Shown: piece after piece, positions 49,852 to 60,485 of the stretch | Layout: the number at the start of each line of letters is the position of its first letter | How positions within the stretch are numbered: the stretch's first letter is position 1 | DNA from: Liolophura sinensis | Lineage: Eukaryota > Mollusca > Polyplacophora > Chitonida > Chitonidae | Assembly: GCF_032854445.1 (NCBI RefSeq) | Contig: NC_088302.1 | Span: 26,563,080 to 26,627,079 of the forward strand | Direction: 5' to 3' | DNA length: 64,000 bases | Notes under the pieces: model-generated | What the model saw: the letters and a program-made list of their open reading frames with translations, nothing else | What the model was told of the DNA's origin: nothing | Databases searched by the model: none | Translations under genes and position numbers: made by a program

Positions 49852-50781
49852 TCAGTTACATGTAGCTTTCCCTTGATTATCTGATGTCTGACAGGGACCT
49901 ACTATCTGAAAACGGCCTTAATGGAAATGGGTGCTCTGATTTTAGTCATGCAATACAACGTAGAATTTAACAGCACTGTTTTTTTAAATTACACAAAATA
50001 TAGAATTTAGCTTTATTGAAAAAACAGTAATCATCCGTTTCATGAACATTCATGATAAAATTTTAGCTTGACGGACGGAAATCGAAATAATGAAGACCAA
50101 TTATGTTGAGTTCAGCATTGCTTCATTAGTATTATTCACTATCCATACGTTGATAATTACCGAATTAGTTACATATACCAAGGAAATAAGGTACAGCAAA
50201 AGGAAAAGAATAATCACACAAACTTTGGGTCGTATTTATCGGAACAGGTTGCTGAATTTTCATATAGAGGTGGATCCAGGCGTCCATTTAGATATTACCG
50301 TGAAGACAACACAAAATACAAAATGAGTAGTCGTTATTCTCGACATTGTCCGTACGTAATACATAAGCGGCGAAAGTTCTAAAATATCTGAACAGTTTCG
50401 CTTTGTTAATCATGCCATCCACCGTAAAGAAGACCACATTTTTTATGCTTGTAACAGAAAGTCTGTCACTATGTATAGGAAGAAAAAGTGAAAGAGGGCA
50501 CAGGTGTTACAGAAAAATGTTTTTAAAAAGTGCATCAAGCTTTGAAAGTTGAGAAGATGGAGTTCGACATTGGGGATCTGGCACTGACCATTAATTCACT
50601 TCAAATAGCCATTTTGTTGAAGCCCTTATTAACTTGGCCAGTGGCTAGCGTTGAAAGCGTTACATGATTATTGGCTGTGACGTCAAAATACCTACAAGTA
50701 CTCGATTGCCAGTGTGGCTTCTTATAAAGGATAGATCGACATCGATGCAAGCAAATTGGAAGTTGAGGCTATTTTAAGTGT

Positions 50782-51050
50782 TGATTGATTGATTTATTTA
50801 ATTGGTGTTTTACGCTATATTCAAGAATTTTTCAGTTATATGAAGGCGGCCAGCATTATGGCGGGAGAAAATCGGGCAGAGCCCGGGGGAAACTCACGAC
50901 CAGTCGCAGGTTGCTGGCAGACCTTCCCACGTACGGCCGGAGAGGAAGCCAGCATGAGCTGGACTTGAACTCACAGCGACCGCATTGGTGAGAGACTCCT
51001 AGGTGATCACGCTGCGCTAGCGCGCTAGCCAACAGAGTCATGGAGGTCCC
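50782..51050 (-). mobile_element. SINE-A copy 8, near full length, with target duplication
   Basis: This is the best-preserved long copy (269 bp). It has the ATTT-type tail, GGTGTTTTACGC, the core with GGGCAGAGCCCGGGGGAAAC, GCCAGCATGAGCTGGACTTG, the B-box complement TTGAACTC, and head end near GCGCTAGCGCGCTAGCCAAC. The exact repeat TTTTAAGTGT flanks it at 50772-50781 and 51051-51060. Confidence 0.93.
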
Positions 51051-51879
51051 TTTTAAGTGTAGAACTGAAGCAAAATAGTCCACACATTTATGTGCAGGGA
51101 GACGTTTCGTAATTAGAAGGTCCTGCTGTGGTAAATTCCCTACCGTCAGAAAAACCAGCCAGGCCTAATGCTGACACTCATGCAAGATGAACATAGCGGA
51201 TTAAAGATGACAGTGTATCTGTGATAGAGTATTTGTTTCGTATTGCAGCAGTACATGTATTTCCACTTTCGTACACAGAACATTAAGTAACGAACAGATT
51301 TTTTCTTGCCGATTAATGCTATGTCTCTCTGTCTCTCTTTATCTGACTAGGATATATTCTAGATTCTAGAATCATATTTTATGTCGGTGTTGACCTGGCA
51401 AAGCAACAATAAAAAATCAGTCGCAACGTGTGGAACTATTCTTTTTTGTGTAGTGTGCAAGACCATTTGATGCCAAGGAACACAAATGGCACACTACTTT
51501 AGCCGAGTCTAGATTTTCTTCATATCGTGGCTATTTGCTACTCTTACGTCAAGATAATTGCATTTCATATGATAAATGTTTTCAAACCCTACCAAAGTGA
51601 ACAGCTAGCCAGGGTGCAATTTGGTTGTCATGTAGAGAAAGGTTATAGACTTCCACGTGGCTCACAGTCAGGATGTGTCGGTTCTGATGAAGAATGTGAC
51701 CTACATCCCACTTTCCTGAGGGGACAAGTTAACGTGTTCAAGGCCTGCTGCCTAACCGCCTCTGTGATGTGGACAAGCCCGTAAGGCTCCTGAAATCTGT
51801 GACAATTAAGGTCACCAGGGAATACGGACTGGATTTGACTTATTTGCGTTTAACATCTTACTTATGGGTAATGCTCTTG

Positions 51880-52058
51880 GTCGGGTCACCCCAAAGACTT
51901 TAAAGATGGTGCTTGCTGTTGTCTCTCCTTGCATCCGGCACTGAAAGTTTACAGCAGGGAAACAGGACTGGTTGGCGCGGTGCGAGTATAATGTGACTAG
52001 ATTGGGTGTCATGTCTGGTTTCTTCTGCATAATCACTCCTCGTCGCCATATAGCTGAA
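51880..52058 (+). mobile_element. highly diverged SINE-B-related copy (copy 4)
   Basis: Shared blocks in the same order as copy 1 are AAAGACTTTAAAGATGG, GGACTGGTTGGC, GAGTATAATG and CCTCGTCGCCATATAGCTGA. Spacing differs, so it is either an old copy or a related subfamily. The CACT tail is not visible. Confidence 0.6.
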
Positions 52059-52060
52059 AA

Positions 52061-52172
52061 CTTGCTAATCTATGCGTCGAATAAGACATTTGTATACCAG
52101 CTGTCAACCAATAAGGACTTTTCAGGTCAATAATTGCAAGGTCAGTTCCCCAAACGACGTCTAACACAAACC
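52061..52172 (+). repeat. dispersed repeat R, copy 2
   Basis: This is the second copy of the repeat at 41324-41435, roughly 75-80 percent identical by eye. It directly follows the diverged SINE-B-related copy at 51880-52058, so the two could be parts of one composite element. The first copy lacks that neighbour. Confidence 0.8.
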
Positions 52173-53057
52173 ACGAAACAATCAAGAAAGTACAAGTATA
52201 TTAAGTACGGAATTATGACAGAATCATGTGAAGAGAAACCGTCAACAGTTTTCAATGAAATTGAAAAGCGCAAGCGTATATTAATGGTGAATGAGTGAAT
52301 TCCGCCTTCACATCGTGTACTATGTTAATGTATAACTTATCGATACTAAAATATGTATCTCAGCTGGGATTTGATTGCAACCGTTCATATATTGAAAATG
52401 GCGATCTTATTCATCACGACGAGAGGAATTAGACATAATCATGAAGCAGAGTGCTGTGACAGTAAGCCGCCCCACCCGAATCTTACAAAAGAAAAATTGT
52501 TGATCTTGACCATAAGCAAGAATCCAATTAATAAATAAGTACAAAGCTTTATTACTGTTATATATTTGTAACATATGTCACATCCTAAAACTGAGGCATT
52601 TCTTCTATGTAATGAAAGCAAAACGTACTGGCTCAAATGTAAGACATTACCAGTAATAACACAACTGCTATGCAGGTAGATATCGTTTTGATGATTCTGT
52701 GGGATATTATTGAAATCACTGTTCAGATATAAACTATATATTATATTTCTATTTAATTTGGAAAATGGAACATTTGAGATGAAGACAGTGCACCACGGCA
52801 TATTTTTGGCCCTAATGTTGCTAAGTCAGCGTGAGGTTTCTGTGCCAACACTCCTATTATACCCTTACCCATCGGGGGCAACACGGGAAAATTGATGTGT
52901 CACGCATATCCAACATAAATTTATAGACAAGAAACAATTTTCTTGCCTCGAGAACGATCCTCTACTGCGTGAGAGCATTCTGTTGCAGTCAGCACCCGTA
53001 TGGTGTGTCTCCTATAAACATCACCATGCAGTATGTAGTTGAGCTTCAATTGTTGGA

Positions 53058-53078
53058 TAAACCCCAAGCACCCACTCA
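53058..53078 (+). mobile_element. 21-bp SINE-B tail insertion with perfect target duplication
   Basis: Only the last 21 bp of the element is present (AAACCCCAAGCACCCACTCA within it). It is flanked by the exact 13-bp repeat TTCAATTGTTGGA at 53045-53057 and 53079-53091. This is an extreme 5' truncation, dated by its intact duplication. Confidence 0.85.
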
Positions 53079-54351
53079 TTCAATTGTTGGAGAATTTATA
53101 ACCGACTGTTGAGAAATCTGTGTATGGAAAATTTAAAAGCTGGAGTTTTATTTTCACACACGTTGGCTTTTAAGAGAGTGCAATCGAAGCGATAAAATAT
53201 TAATTTGTCCCTCTGGAAAGGCCATTTTACCATTCACAAGAGTCCAAAATATCCCGCAGTAAATGTTCTTCTTCAAATAATCTCTATGATTTATTTATGC
53301 CCGATCGTGCACAAGTTAAATTCTGTATCTGGATGCCATTTCCTCGTTCATTTATGACTGTGATATTTATAGAGAAGCAAAGACGGAGAACAATATGTCA
53401 ACAAACAGCAGTGTGGAGAGGGACAGGATGTACGGAGAGAAAAGTGAGTCAATGGAGAGAAGCCCCTGGCTTTGGCGGCGCCTTCTTACAACTCGGGGAA
53501 ATAATCGATTGTCACACTCACGCTTGCTTGGAATGTTGGCACAAGGACAAAGATCATGCTCTTGTCAGCGGGAAGAACGGAAACGTAGTTGCGCCCCCTT
53601 CATAAGACTTCAAAACTTCGCAGTTCGGCTATCGCAGTGAATATTTCAATAGTGCTGCTCGCGTTTCTTGCGATAATGAAATGTACTGTTGGCGAATGAT
53701 GTGACCATTGCCAAAAATTCAGAGCTCGAATGGAATAAAATTTCTAGACAATCCACATGCTATTCATAATTTTAAAACAATCTTTGTTCGCTGTGGATTT
53801 CTTCTGATGGTGGAGATGTTCAACACAGTATTTTCAGGAAAGCAATGGTGTACGAACGAGGGACAATGTGTCTCATTCTAAAGAAGCTCTACCACAAGTT
53901 CACCTCCAAAGACACGATAATCAAAGAAATGAAAGGTGAGCTGGTTTAAAAAATAAAGGTAACAATCAAAATTTAATTCTACTTTACTTTTCTTGTGCCG
54001 TAAATATGTGACAAACATAACTGAATAAAATACAACCAAGCCGTCATAAATTATTGCCTGTTATGCATTCAGGTCGTAAAGCTGAGTGCCGAGTTTTGAA
54101 ATTTATTATTGACAATTTTTCACACGACTGAGACTAAAAGCTTCACCTCGAGATTTAAACATCCTGGACACATTTTATGTCATAAAGACACTCAGAGAAT
54201 AAACTTTGAAACAGTAAAGATGAAACAGTTAGAGAAAGAAGCTGTGCATGCAATACAGAAAATAAATTTCTGACACATTTAATAAAGCGATAAAGCCAAT
54301 GAAAATGACAAGACCATAGAATGTGATGTGTTAAAATGATGCGTTAAAATC

Positions 54352-54612
54352 AGTTGGGGTCTACATGACCTAGTGGTTGACGTGCTAGAGCAGCAAAATG
54401 ACCCAAGAGCCTCTCTCCAGTGCGATGGCTGTGAGATCTAGTCCAGTTCATCCATGGCTTTCTCTCCTGTAGTACGTGGGAAGGTCTGCAGCAAACCTGC
54501 AAATCGTAGAGTTTTTCTCCGACCTCTGTCCGGTTTCTTGCCACCATAATGCTGGTAGCCGATGTATAACTGAAATAGTCTCGAATTCGTCAATCCCAAT
54601 CCCAAATAAATG
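54352..54612 (+). mobile_element. SINE-A copy 9, diverged, plus orientation
   Basis: The head contains GACCTAGTGGTTGACGTGCT (A-box like) and GTGAGATCTAGTCC (B-box like). These are followed by GTACGTGGGAAGGTCTGCAG, TCCGGTTTCTTGCC and CACCATAATGCTGG, ending in CCCAAATAAATGAACG. Mutations are spread along its whole length, suggesting an old insertion. Confidence 0.85.
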
Positions 54613-54857
54613 AACGAAAATCGTTTGATTTAATCCGAATGATAGCAAGTGCTTACTAGTCTTCGCCATTTGAGGACAAGGCTACCATATGTGCCTATTG
54701 TGTTTGATCACCATATCTGATTGATATTTGACTGTTATACTCAATTTTTTCCCACTTATTTCATGGAAGTCAGTATTTATATCTGCATTCAACTGGAGTG
54801 CCCGTTGTAAACCACAGATGTGTTGTAAGTCAATGACGAAGTCGACACTACCTAACC

Positions 54858-55931
54858 AAGCTGTTAATTCCTGACGAACCTGCTAGATTCTGACCAACTT
54901 GCTAGTTCCTGACCAACCTGCTAGATTCTGACCAGCCTGCTAGATTCTGACCAACCTGCTACTTCCTGATTAACACTCTAGTTCTTGATCAACCTACCGG
55001 ATCTTGACAATCATCCCAGTTCCTGATCAACCTACCGGATTCTGACCAACCTGCTAGTTCCTGACCAACCCACTAGATCCTGGCCAACCTGCCAGTTTCT
55101 GACCAGCCTGCCAGTTCCTGACCAACCTGCTAGTTCCTGACCAACCTGTCAGCTCCTGACCAACCTGCCAGTTCCTGATCAACCTGCCAGTTCCTGACCA
55201 ACCTGCCAGTTCCTGACCAACCTGCCAGTTCCTGACCAACCTGCTAGTTCCTATTCAACCTAATAGATCCTGGCCAACCCTTTAGTTCTTGACCAACCTG
55301 TAAGTTCCTGATCATCCTACTAGATCCTGATCAATCGACTAGTTCCTAACCAACCCGCTAGTTCCTGACGAACCTGCTAGTTCCTGGTCAACCTGTTAGT
55401 TCCTGACCAACCTGCCAGTTCCTGACCAGCCTGCCAGCTCCTGATCAACCTGTTAGTTCCTGCTTAACCTGCCAGTTCCTGACCAACCTGCCAGTTCCTG
55501 ACCAACCTGCTAGTTCCTGCTTAACCTGATAGATCCTGGCCAACCCTTTAGTTCCTGGTCAAACTTCTAGTTCCTGACCAACCTGTTAGTTCCTGACCAG
55601 CCTGCTAGTTCCTGCTCAACCTTCTAGTTTCTGGTCAACCTTCTAGTTCCTGACCACCCTGCTAGTTCCTGACCAACTTGGTAGTTCCTGACCCACCTGC
55701 TAGTTCCTGACCAACCTGCTAGTTCCTGACCAACCTGCTGGTTCCTGCTCAACCTGATAGATCCTGGTCAACCTTCTAGTTCCTGACCACCCTGCTAGTT
55801 CCTGGTCAACCTACTAGTTCCTGACCCACCTGCTAGTTCCTGACCAACCTGTTAGTTCCTGACCAACCTGACCAGCCGCTAATACTTGGGCAACCTGCTA
55901 TTTCCTGATCAATCTGATAGTTCCTTACCAA
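54858..55931. repeat. 19-bp minisatellite, about 56 copies
   Basis: The unit is GTTCCTGACCAACCTGCCA with common variants GTTCCTGACCAACCTGCTA and GATCCTGGCCAACCTGATA. The array spans about 1.07 kb. Three units equal 57 bp, so an open frame on the minus strand (55054-55239) encodes a 19-residue periodic peptide rich in W, G and Q. That frame breaks outside the most regular part, so it is a by-product. Confidence 0.93.
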
Positions 55932-56261
55932 TCACAAAGTTGATTTCTTTCATGGGCAGATAGGTTGCAGAAGAAGTAACGGTATCAAAGACAGCCAGAA
56001 AGTATAAAATGTCAGCTTGTCTCCGATATATGACCAAACCATGCCTATGCGAGCATCCAATTGGCATCTAAGGAATCCTTCGGAAGGCAATACATTTTTT
56101 TACAGTGTTTCTGTCATAAGGTGGTGTTCTGAATTGTCTATAAAATCGTGTCCTGCCCTTCTGAATTCGTTTTAATCTGTGTTAAAAAGAATTATTTTGG
56201 AGAATCACTTTTTTCTTGAAAAGTTGTTTTACTGCGTTAACTGAAATGACAAGGTCCGTCA

Positions 56262-56957
56262 ATTATTACCAAATTGCTGGTTCATATCTATGCTGTAATA
56301 GAGTAGTCTGTCTATTCTTACCGAACTGTTTTAAAGCTACACTGTTATACAGTGGCCTGTCTCCTCTTACAAAACTGCTGGTATATATCTACACTGCCTT
56401 ATAGTAACTATTGTTACCAACCTACTGGGTCATACATCTAGCTATATAGTAATACATCATTCTGTCTATTCTTACCAAAGTGCTGGTTTATAGCTACTAT
56501 GTAATACAGTAATATGTTCATTCTTATCAAAGTGCTGGTTCATGGCTATTTTATAATACAGTATTATGTCTATTCTTACCAAAGTGCTGGTTTACAGCTA
56601 CTATGTAATACAGTGTTAATATGTTCATTATTACCAAATTCCTGGTTCATAGCTTTACTGTAATACAGTATTATGTATGTCCTTATTAAAGTGCTGGTTC
56701 ATAGCTTTACTTTAATATAGAATTATGTATATTCTTATCAAAGTGCTGGTTTATAGATATGCTGAAATATAGTATTATGTCTATTCTTACCAAAATGGTG
56801 GTTTATAGCTACACGGTAATACAGTATTATGTCTATTCTTACCAAAATGATGTTTCGCAGCTACATTGTTATACAGTATTATCTCTATTCTTACCAAAGT
56901 GCTGGTTCATAACTACTCTGTAATACAGTGATACGTTCATTCTTACCGAAGTGCTGG
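56262..56957. repeat. 52-bp satellite array, left part, about 13 copies
   Basis: The unit is built from ATTCTTACCAAAGTGCTGG, TTCATAGCTACACTGTAATA and CAGTATTATGTCT. GTGCTGG landmarks at 56480, 56532, 56584, 56691, 56742, 56899 and 56951 are spaced by 51-53 bp or multiples of it. The array stops abruptly after GTGCTGGT at about 56958 and resumes at 62636. Confidence 0.92.
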
Positions 56958-57344
56958 TAGATGACGCAGCAATCTTAGACCTAGGTCAAAATTTCAAATT
57001 ACTTGCTATATCTGACGTAGCAACGTCAATATATTGCGTAACAACGTAAATCGTGGGTAATTTATCCTACAACAAATCTCAGCTAAAATAACGGACAGGA
57101 AAATACCAAATTTATCGACAAAACTTTTTCTAACATCCCTTCGTCATCCGTGGGCCAGGAGGGCCGTTTCACAAAGCGTACTTAGCGTTTTCTTAGCACG
57201 ACGTCGTTCTTGACGTGTGTGTAAGGTTAACTTATTTAAGTACACCTGTTTCACGAAGCTTTCTTAAGTAAGCATTTGCTTAAATTTATGCAAAACGTTA
57301 CATCAGTAATGAGCAGACGTAGGGCGTACTTAGCAACAATAAAA

Positions 57345-57938
57345 ATGGCGGTGTTCCCTCTGTAAGAAATGCTAGACGTCAAATACGTAGGGAAAGAGTG
57401 TTTTGAGATAGAAATGATCCTATAAACAGCTTTGATGATGTCGATCTCATATCCCGATACAGGCTACCGGGACATGTAATTCTCGAAGTTGTTCAAGAAA
57501 TTGAACAGGAAGCCAGATCACCCATGAAAAGGTCATGTTCGATACCGCACACCTGCAGGTCCCTGTTGCTTGAGGTATATGGCAATGGATTGTTTCCTGT
57601 CTGAGACGTCAGACTTACACGGAGTAAGTAAGGCCTCGGCGCCTCGCGGCATTGCCAAAGTATCTATGAGAATGTGTAGTCAGTTCAAGAAAGTTATAAA
57701 GTTTTCTTCAGAAGATGCTAGCATTCGGAAAATCAAGGAACGCTTCTTTGCTATTTCTCAAATTCCAAATGTTGTCAGAGTGGTGGATGGTACATTCACT
57801 TCAATTGTTGCCCCAACGGATGATGCTCCGGTCTACGTTTATAATAAAAATGCGAATGCCATAAATGCTCAGGCCGTTGCAGTCGCCGATAAGAAGAAAG
57901 TACAAATCGCTGTTATCACCAGTTTTATAGAGCTGTAA
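57345..57938 (+). pseudogene. decayed PIF/Harbinger (HARBI1-like) transposase fragment
   Basis: Family members are DDE nucleases that cut and paste Harbinger DNA transposons. The N-terminal part (57365-57570) reads NSFDDVDLISRYRLPGHVIL, like HARBI1 before its helix-turn-helix. The second part (57572-57938) reads DLHGVSKASAPRGIAKV (helix-turn-helix), then IPNVVRVVDGTF with the first catalytic Asp, then NAINAQAV. Damage seen: a frameshift near 57362, an in-frame TGA at 57404-57406 where Arg is expected, a frameshift near 57573, and a stop at 57936. The second Asp and the Glu of the triad are not recognisable downstream. About half of the usual length of roughly 350 residues survives. It cannot encode an active enzyme. 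Confidence 0.85.
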
Positions 57939-59009
57939 AACATGAAGCCATAACACTTGTTAAACACTGTATGACGGGACCACAAACGGCTTCTCCTGTC
58001 TGTAAACAAGCTGCATATTCTAGATCATATATCGACCATAGTGCCACATGGATGAATATATGTGTCACAGAGAAGTGTTGTTGTTGTTGAGAATGGGAGT
58101 TAGCGCACGTTAGTTAATGTAATGATATTAAAATGTTCACTTTCTTTCGAAATGTATAATTTACGGTCTCCTTCTAAACATATTCATTTTAATTTGTAAA
58201 ATGGAGTTTGAGAATGAGATTTGGACACTCAGCAGCTTAGAAGGCGAGTTATAGTTGACATAATGTACGATGTAGGTGAATACGGAATCCCAAACTGATG
58301 GAAACAAACGAAATTTTATTTGACCCAAAACTTAACCGCTTTACACTAGACACATTCTAATAAAGTTTTAATGACTATAGTACATTACTGACAAAATAAT
58401 ATAATATCAAAAAATAGCAAAAGTACGGGTAATATATAAAAAAACACAAAAATCCCATTCAATTTAGATTTAAATTAACAAGATCAGTGAAAAGCAAATC
58501 ACTTCCCATTCTTTAATTACATGTATACACTGTATACTGTTGCATTTGCCGGTGGTAGGTCTATTAGTTTTAAATTACCAGGACAGTTAATTACATACTC
58601 CTACAAGCAATTTCATATTTCAGGTGTGTAATAACAGGTTACACTGATAATTTATATACATTGATAAACAAAATTCTGTACAGGTAATTAACATTTTAAA
58701 TGGGTATACATAGGCCTACACGAGATAGCTACAGTAGCTGCTCATAAAATTATCTTCATGGAAAACATTACTAGACTATGTGTTTATGAAACATTTAGAT
58801 AATAAGCTTAATGTGCTGTATTATTTTGACTGAAGTAAGTTCACATAGAACCACTTTTGGCATAATGGACCATAATATCTATGTTCTGAAGACGACAAAC
58901 CCCACAGTGTTTATTGTTAGTGCGCTATTGGTACTTGCTGTGAGTAGTAGTTTGACCTTCTAGTTTTAACAGTGACATCCAAAGAGCAGCTGTTCTATCA
59001 AAGCGCTTG
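57939..59009. other. inserted DNA without recognisable coding
   Basis: This follows the Harbinger-type transposase remnant and should hold the rest of that gene, but decay or deletion has erased any alignable catalytic motif. Confidence 0.5.
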
Positions 59010-59599
59010 GTGGCTCATTGGTCCCCAAGGTAGGGAAGCAATGGGCCACCCATAGGGGTCAAGGGGGCCATTATCCCAAACTATGAATATAGGAACAAAT
59101 ACGTTAAAATATCATCACAAACAGTCATATAACATCATTTCTGTGATACATTTAAGAAGGCGCCTTTAAGACTTCTAACAGTCTTAGAGCTCACACAACA
59201 CTACTCAACCATCAAAGCTGACGTCAAAGTGAATAATTCCCTGGATGTGTTTGGTGGTTTGTTTAACTGGTATAGACAGAACTCCCTAAACTGAATCAGA
59301 CTCTAACTGTCAAACTGTACTAATGTCCTCGCTCTGCGGTTCATCAAAAGCGTATGACATTGTGTGCTTTGTTGAACGTCGGAGAAATTGGACTTCTTAG
59401 TCGCCATCCTTATCTTTTGGTTGTTTTACAACACCAGTATAGTGGACAAAACTACATTTCCTGGCATATTTATCGAGGACATAGTCGCCAGGTTCAGGGT
59501 GTTTTTCCTGAAAAGCAATCTGTGGGTTCTCTGTTATCATAAGTTTTCACGATTCCTGCTGCGATTTCCGCTGCATCTTCCCTGTTTTGTTGTTCTTTT

Positions 59600-60100
59600 C
59601 GGTTACGATTCTGTCACTTTCTGGGGGGGGGGGGGGGGGGGAGTCCGTAACAATTGTGCTTTTAGCTCTTTTTCTTGAATTTGATTTCTTCCGTTCTTGG
59701 ACTTTGGGAAACGGTCGAATCATCCAGAGAAAGCATACCTTGTGGAAGCCTGTGGTTGAGAACTGGTTGCAGGTTCTGACTGGTCACAGGTTGAAGGTTC
59801 CGGCTGAGAGCTGGTTTGGAGCTGTGGATCAGCCATGGACTACGGTTGATCATTCAATGGTCTGTCAGTTGGAGTAGCCTCATCTGGAAATGTATCCTTG
59901 TTCACTGGAAATATTCCTGACCGATTAGAACCTGCATTTATGTTAGAGGAAGTGAATGCTTTGTTGTAGGCTTAGACGCTGATTGAAGCAACGTCATAGA
60001 CGGTTATGGCTCTGCCGGGCTGACTTAACATCCAATCAGTGCAGCCTGAGTTATAATAGCGCTTTAATGGCGCTATCGGACCCCAATATTGTTCATGGAA
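59600..60100 (-). pseudogene. decayed pogo/Tigger-type DDE transposase, C-terminal remnant
   Basis: On the minus strand one frame reads YWGPIAPLKRYYN, then DWMLSQPGRAITVYDVASI, then AYNKAFTSSNINAGSNRSGI and FPVNKDTFPDEA. This is the pattern of the C-terminal end of DDE_1-type transposases related to pogo, Tigger and Jerky. Three stops interrupt this frame, at 59972, 59840 and 59720. The upstream catalytic region was not found. The run QPEPSTCDQSEPATSSQPQ near the end is a low-complexity tail. It lies between candidate inverted ends at 59040 and 60472 and is clearly dead. Confidence 0.75.
59623..59641. repeat. poly-G tract within the inserted transposon DNA
   Basis: Nineteen consecutive guanines at the end of the pogo-like transposase remnant. 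Confidence 0.85.
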
Positions 60101-60485
60101 CCCCACAACACATGGTCCATTGGTCCCCAAAACACTTTCACAACCTTAGCAACTTCTATGGGGAAATCAACAAGTTGGATTCACTATTCCGATGTCTAGA
60201 CGGCATAAAACCAAAAACTAAGCCATGCCTAGGAAGTTCACTACATTTGATAATTTCACACATTTCAACTTTTCCAAAACCGTGGAAAATTACTGGAGAG
60301 TATTGAAAGCTTACCTTCCGCTCTAGTTTCCTATCTGTCAAGTGAAATGAACTAAAAACAATATGGCCGAAAGTACCATGGGATGTTGATTTGAGGATGA
60401 TGGGATAGTAGTCAATGGTACACTGCTTTAAAGAGAGTAAGAGGGTGCCCTCTTTGGTCCCCGTGGCCCATTGGTGCCCAGTTTC

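Larger units (their letters stand above)
49864..54351. other. intergenic apart from SINE copies and repeat R
   Basis: Outside SINE-A copy 8, the SINE-B pieces and repeat R, only short frames occur. Overlapping frames at 53297-53640 (102 and 81 codons) have no recognised motif. Confidence 0.55.
59010..60485. mobile_element. candidate pogo-like element boundaries
   Basis: AATGGGCCAC at 59040-59049 is the exact reverse complement of GTGGCCCATT at 60463-60472, and the neighbouring GGGGTCAAGGGGGCC is similar to the reverse complement of GGTGCCCTCTTTGGTCCCC. The pogo-type transposase remnant lies between them, so they are probably worn inverted ends of a nested element of about 1.5 kb. No TA duplication could be fixed. 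Confidence 0.5.

Noticed and set aside
55054-55239. Periodic W/G/Q-rich peptide on the minus strand
   Set aside because: It is a three-unit reading of the 19-bp minisatellite. The frame breaks as soon as units vary, and no start or splice context exists.
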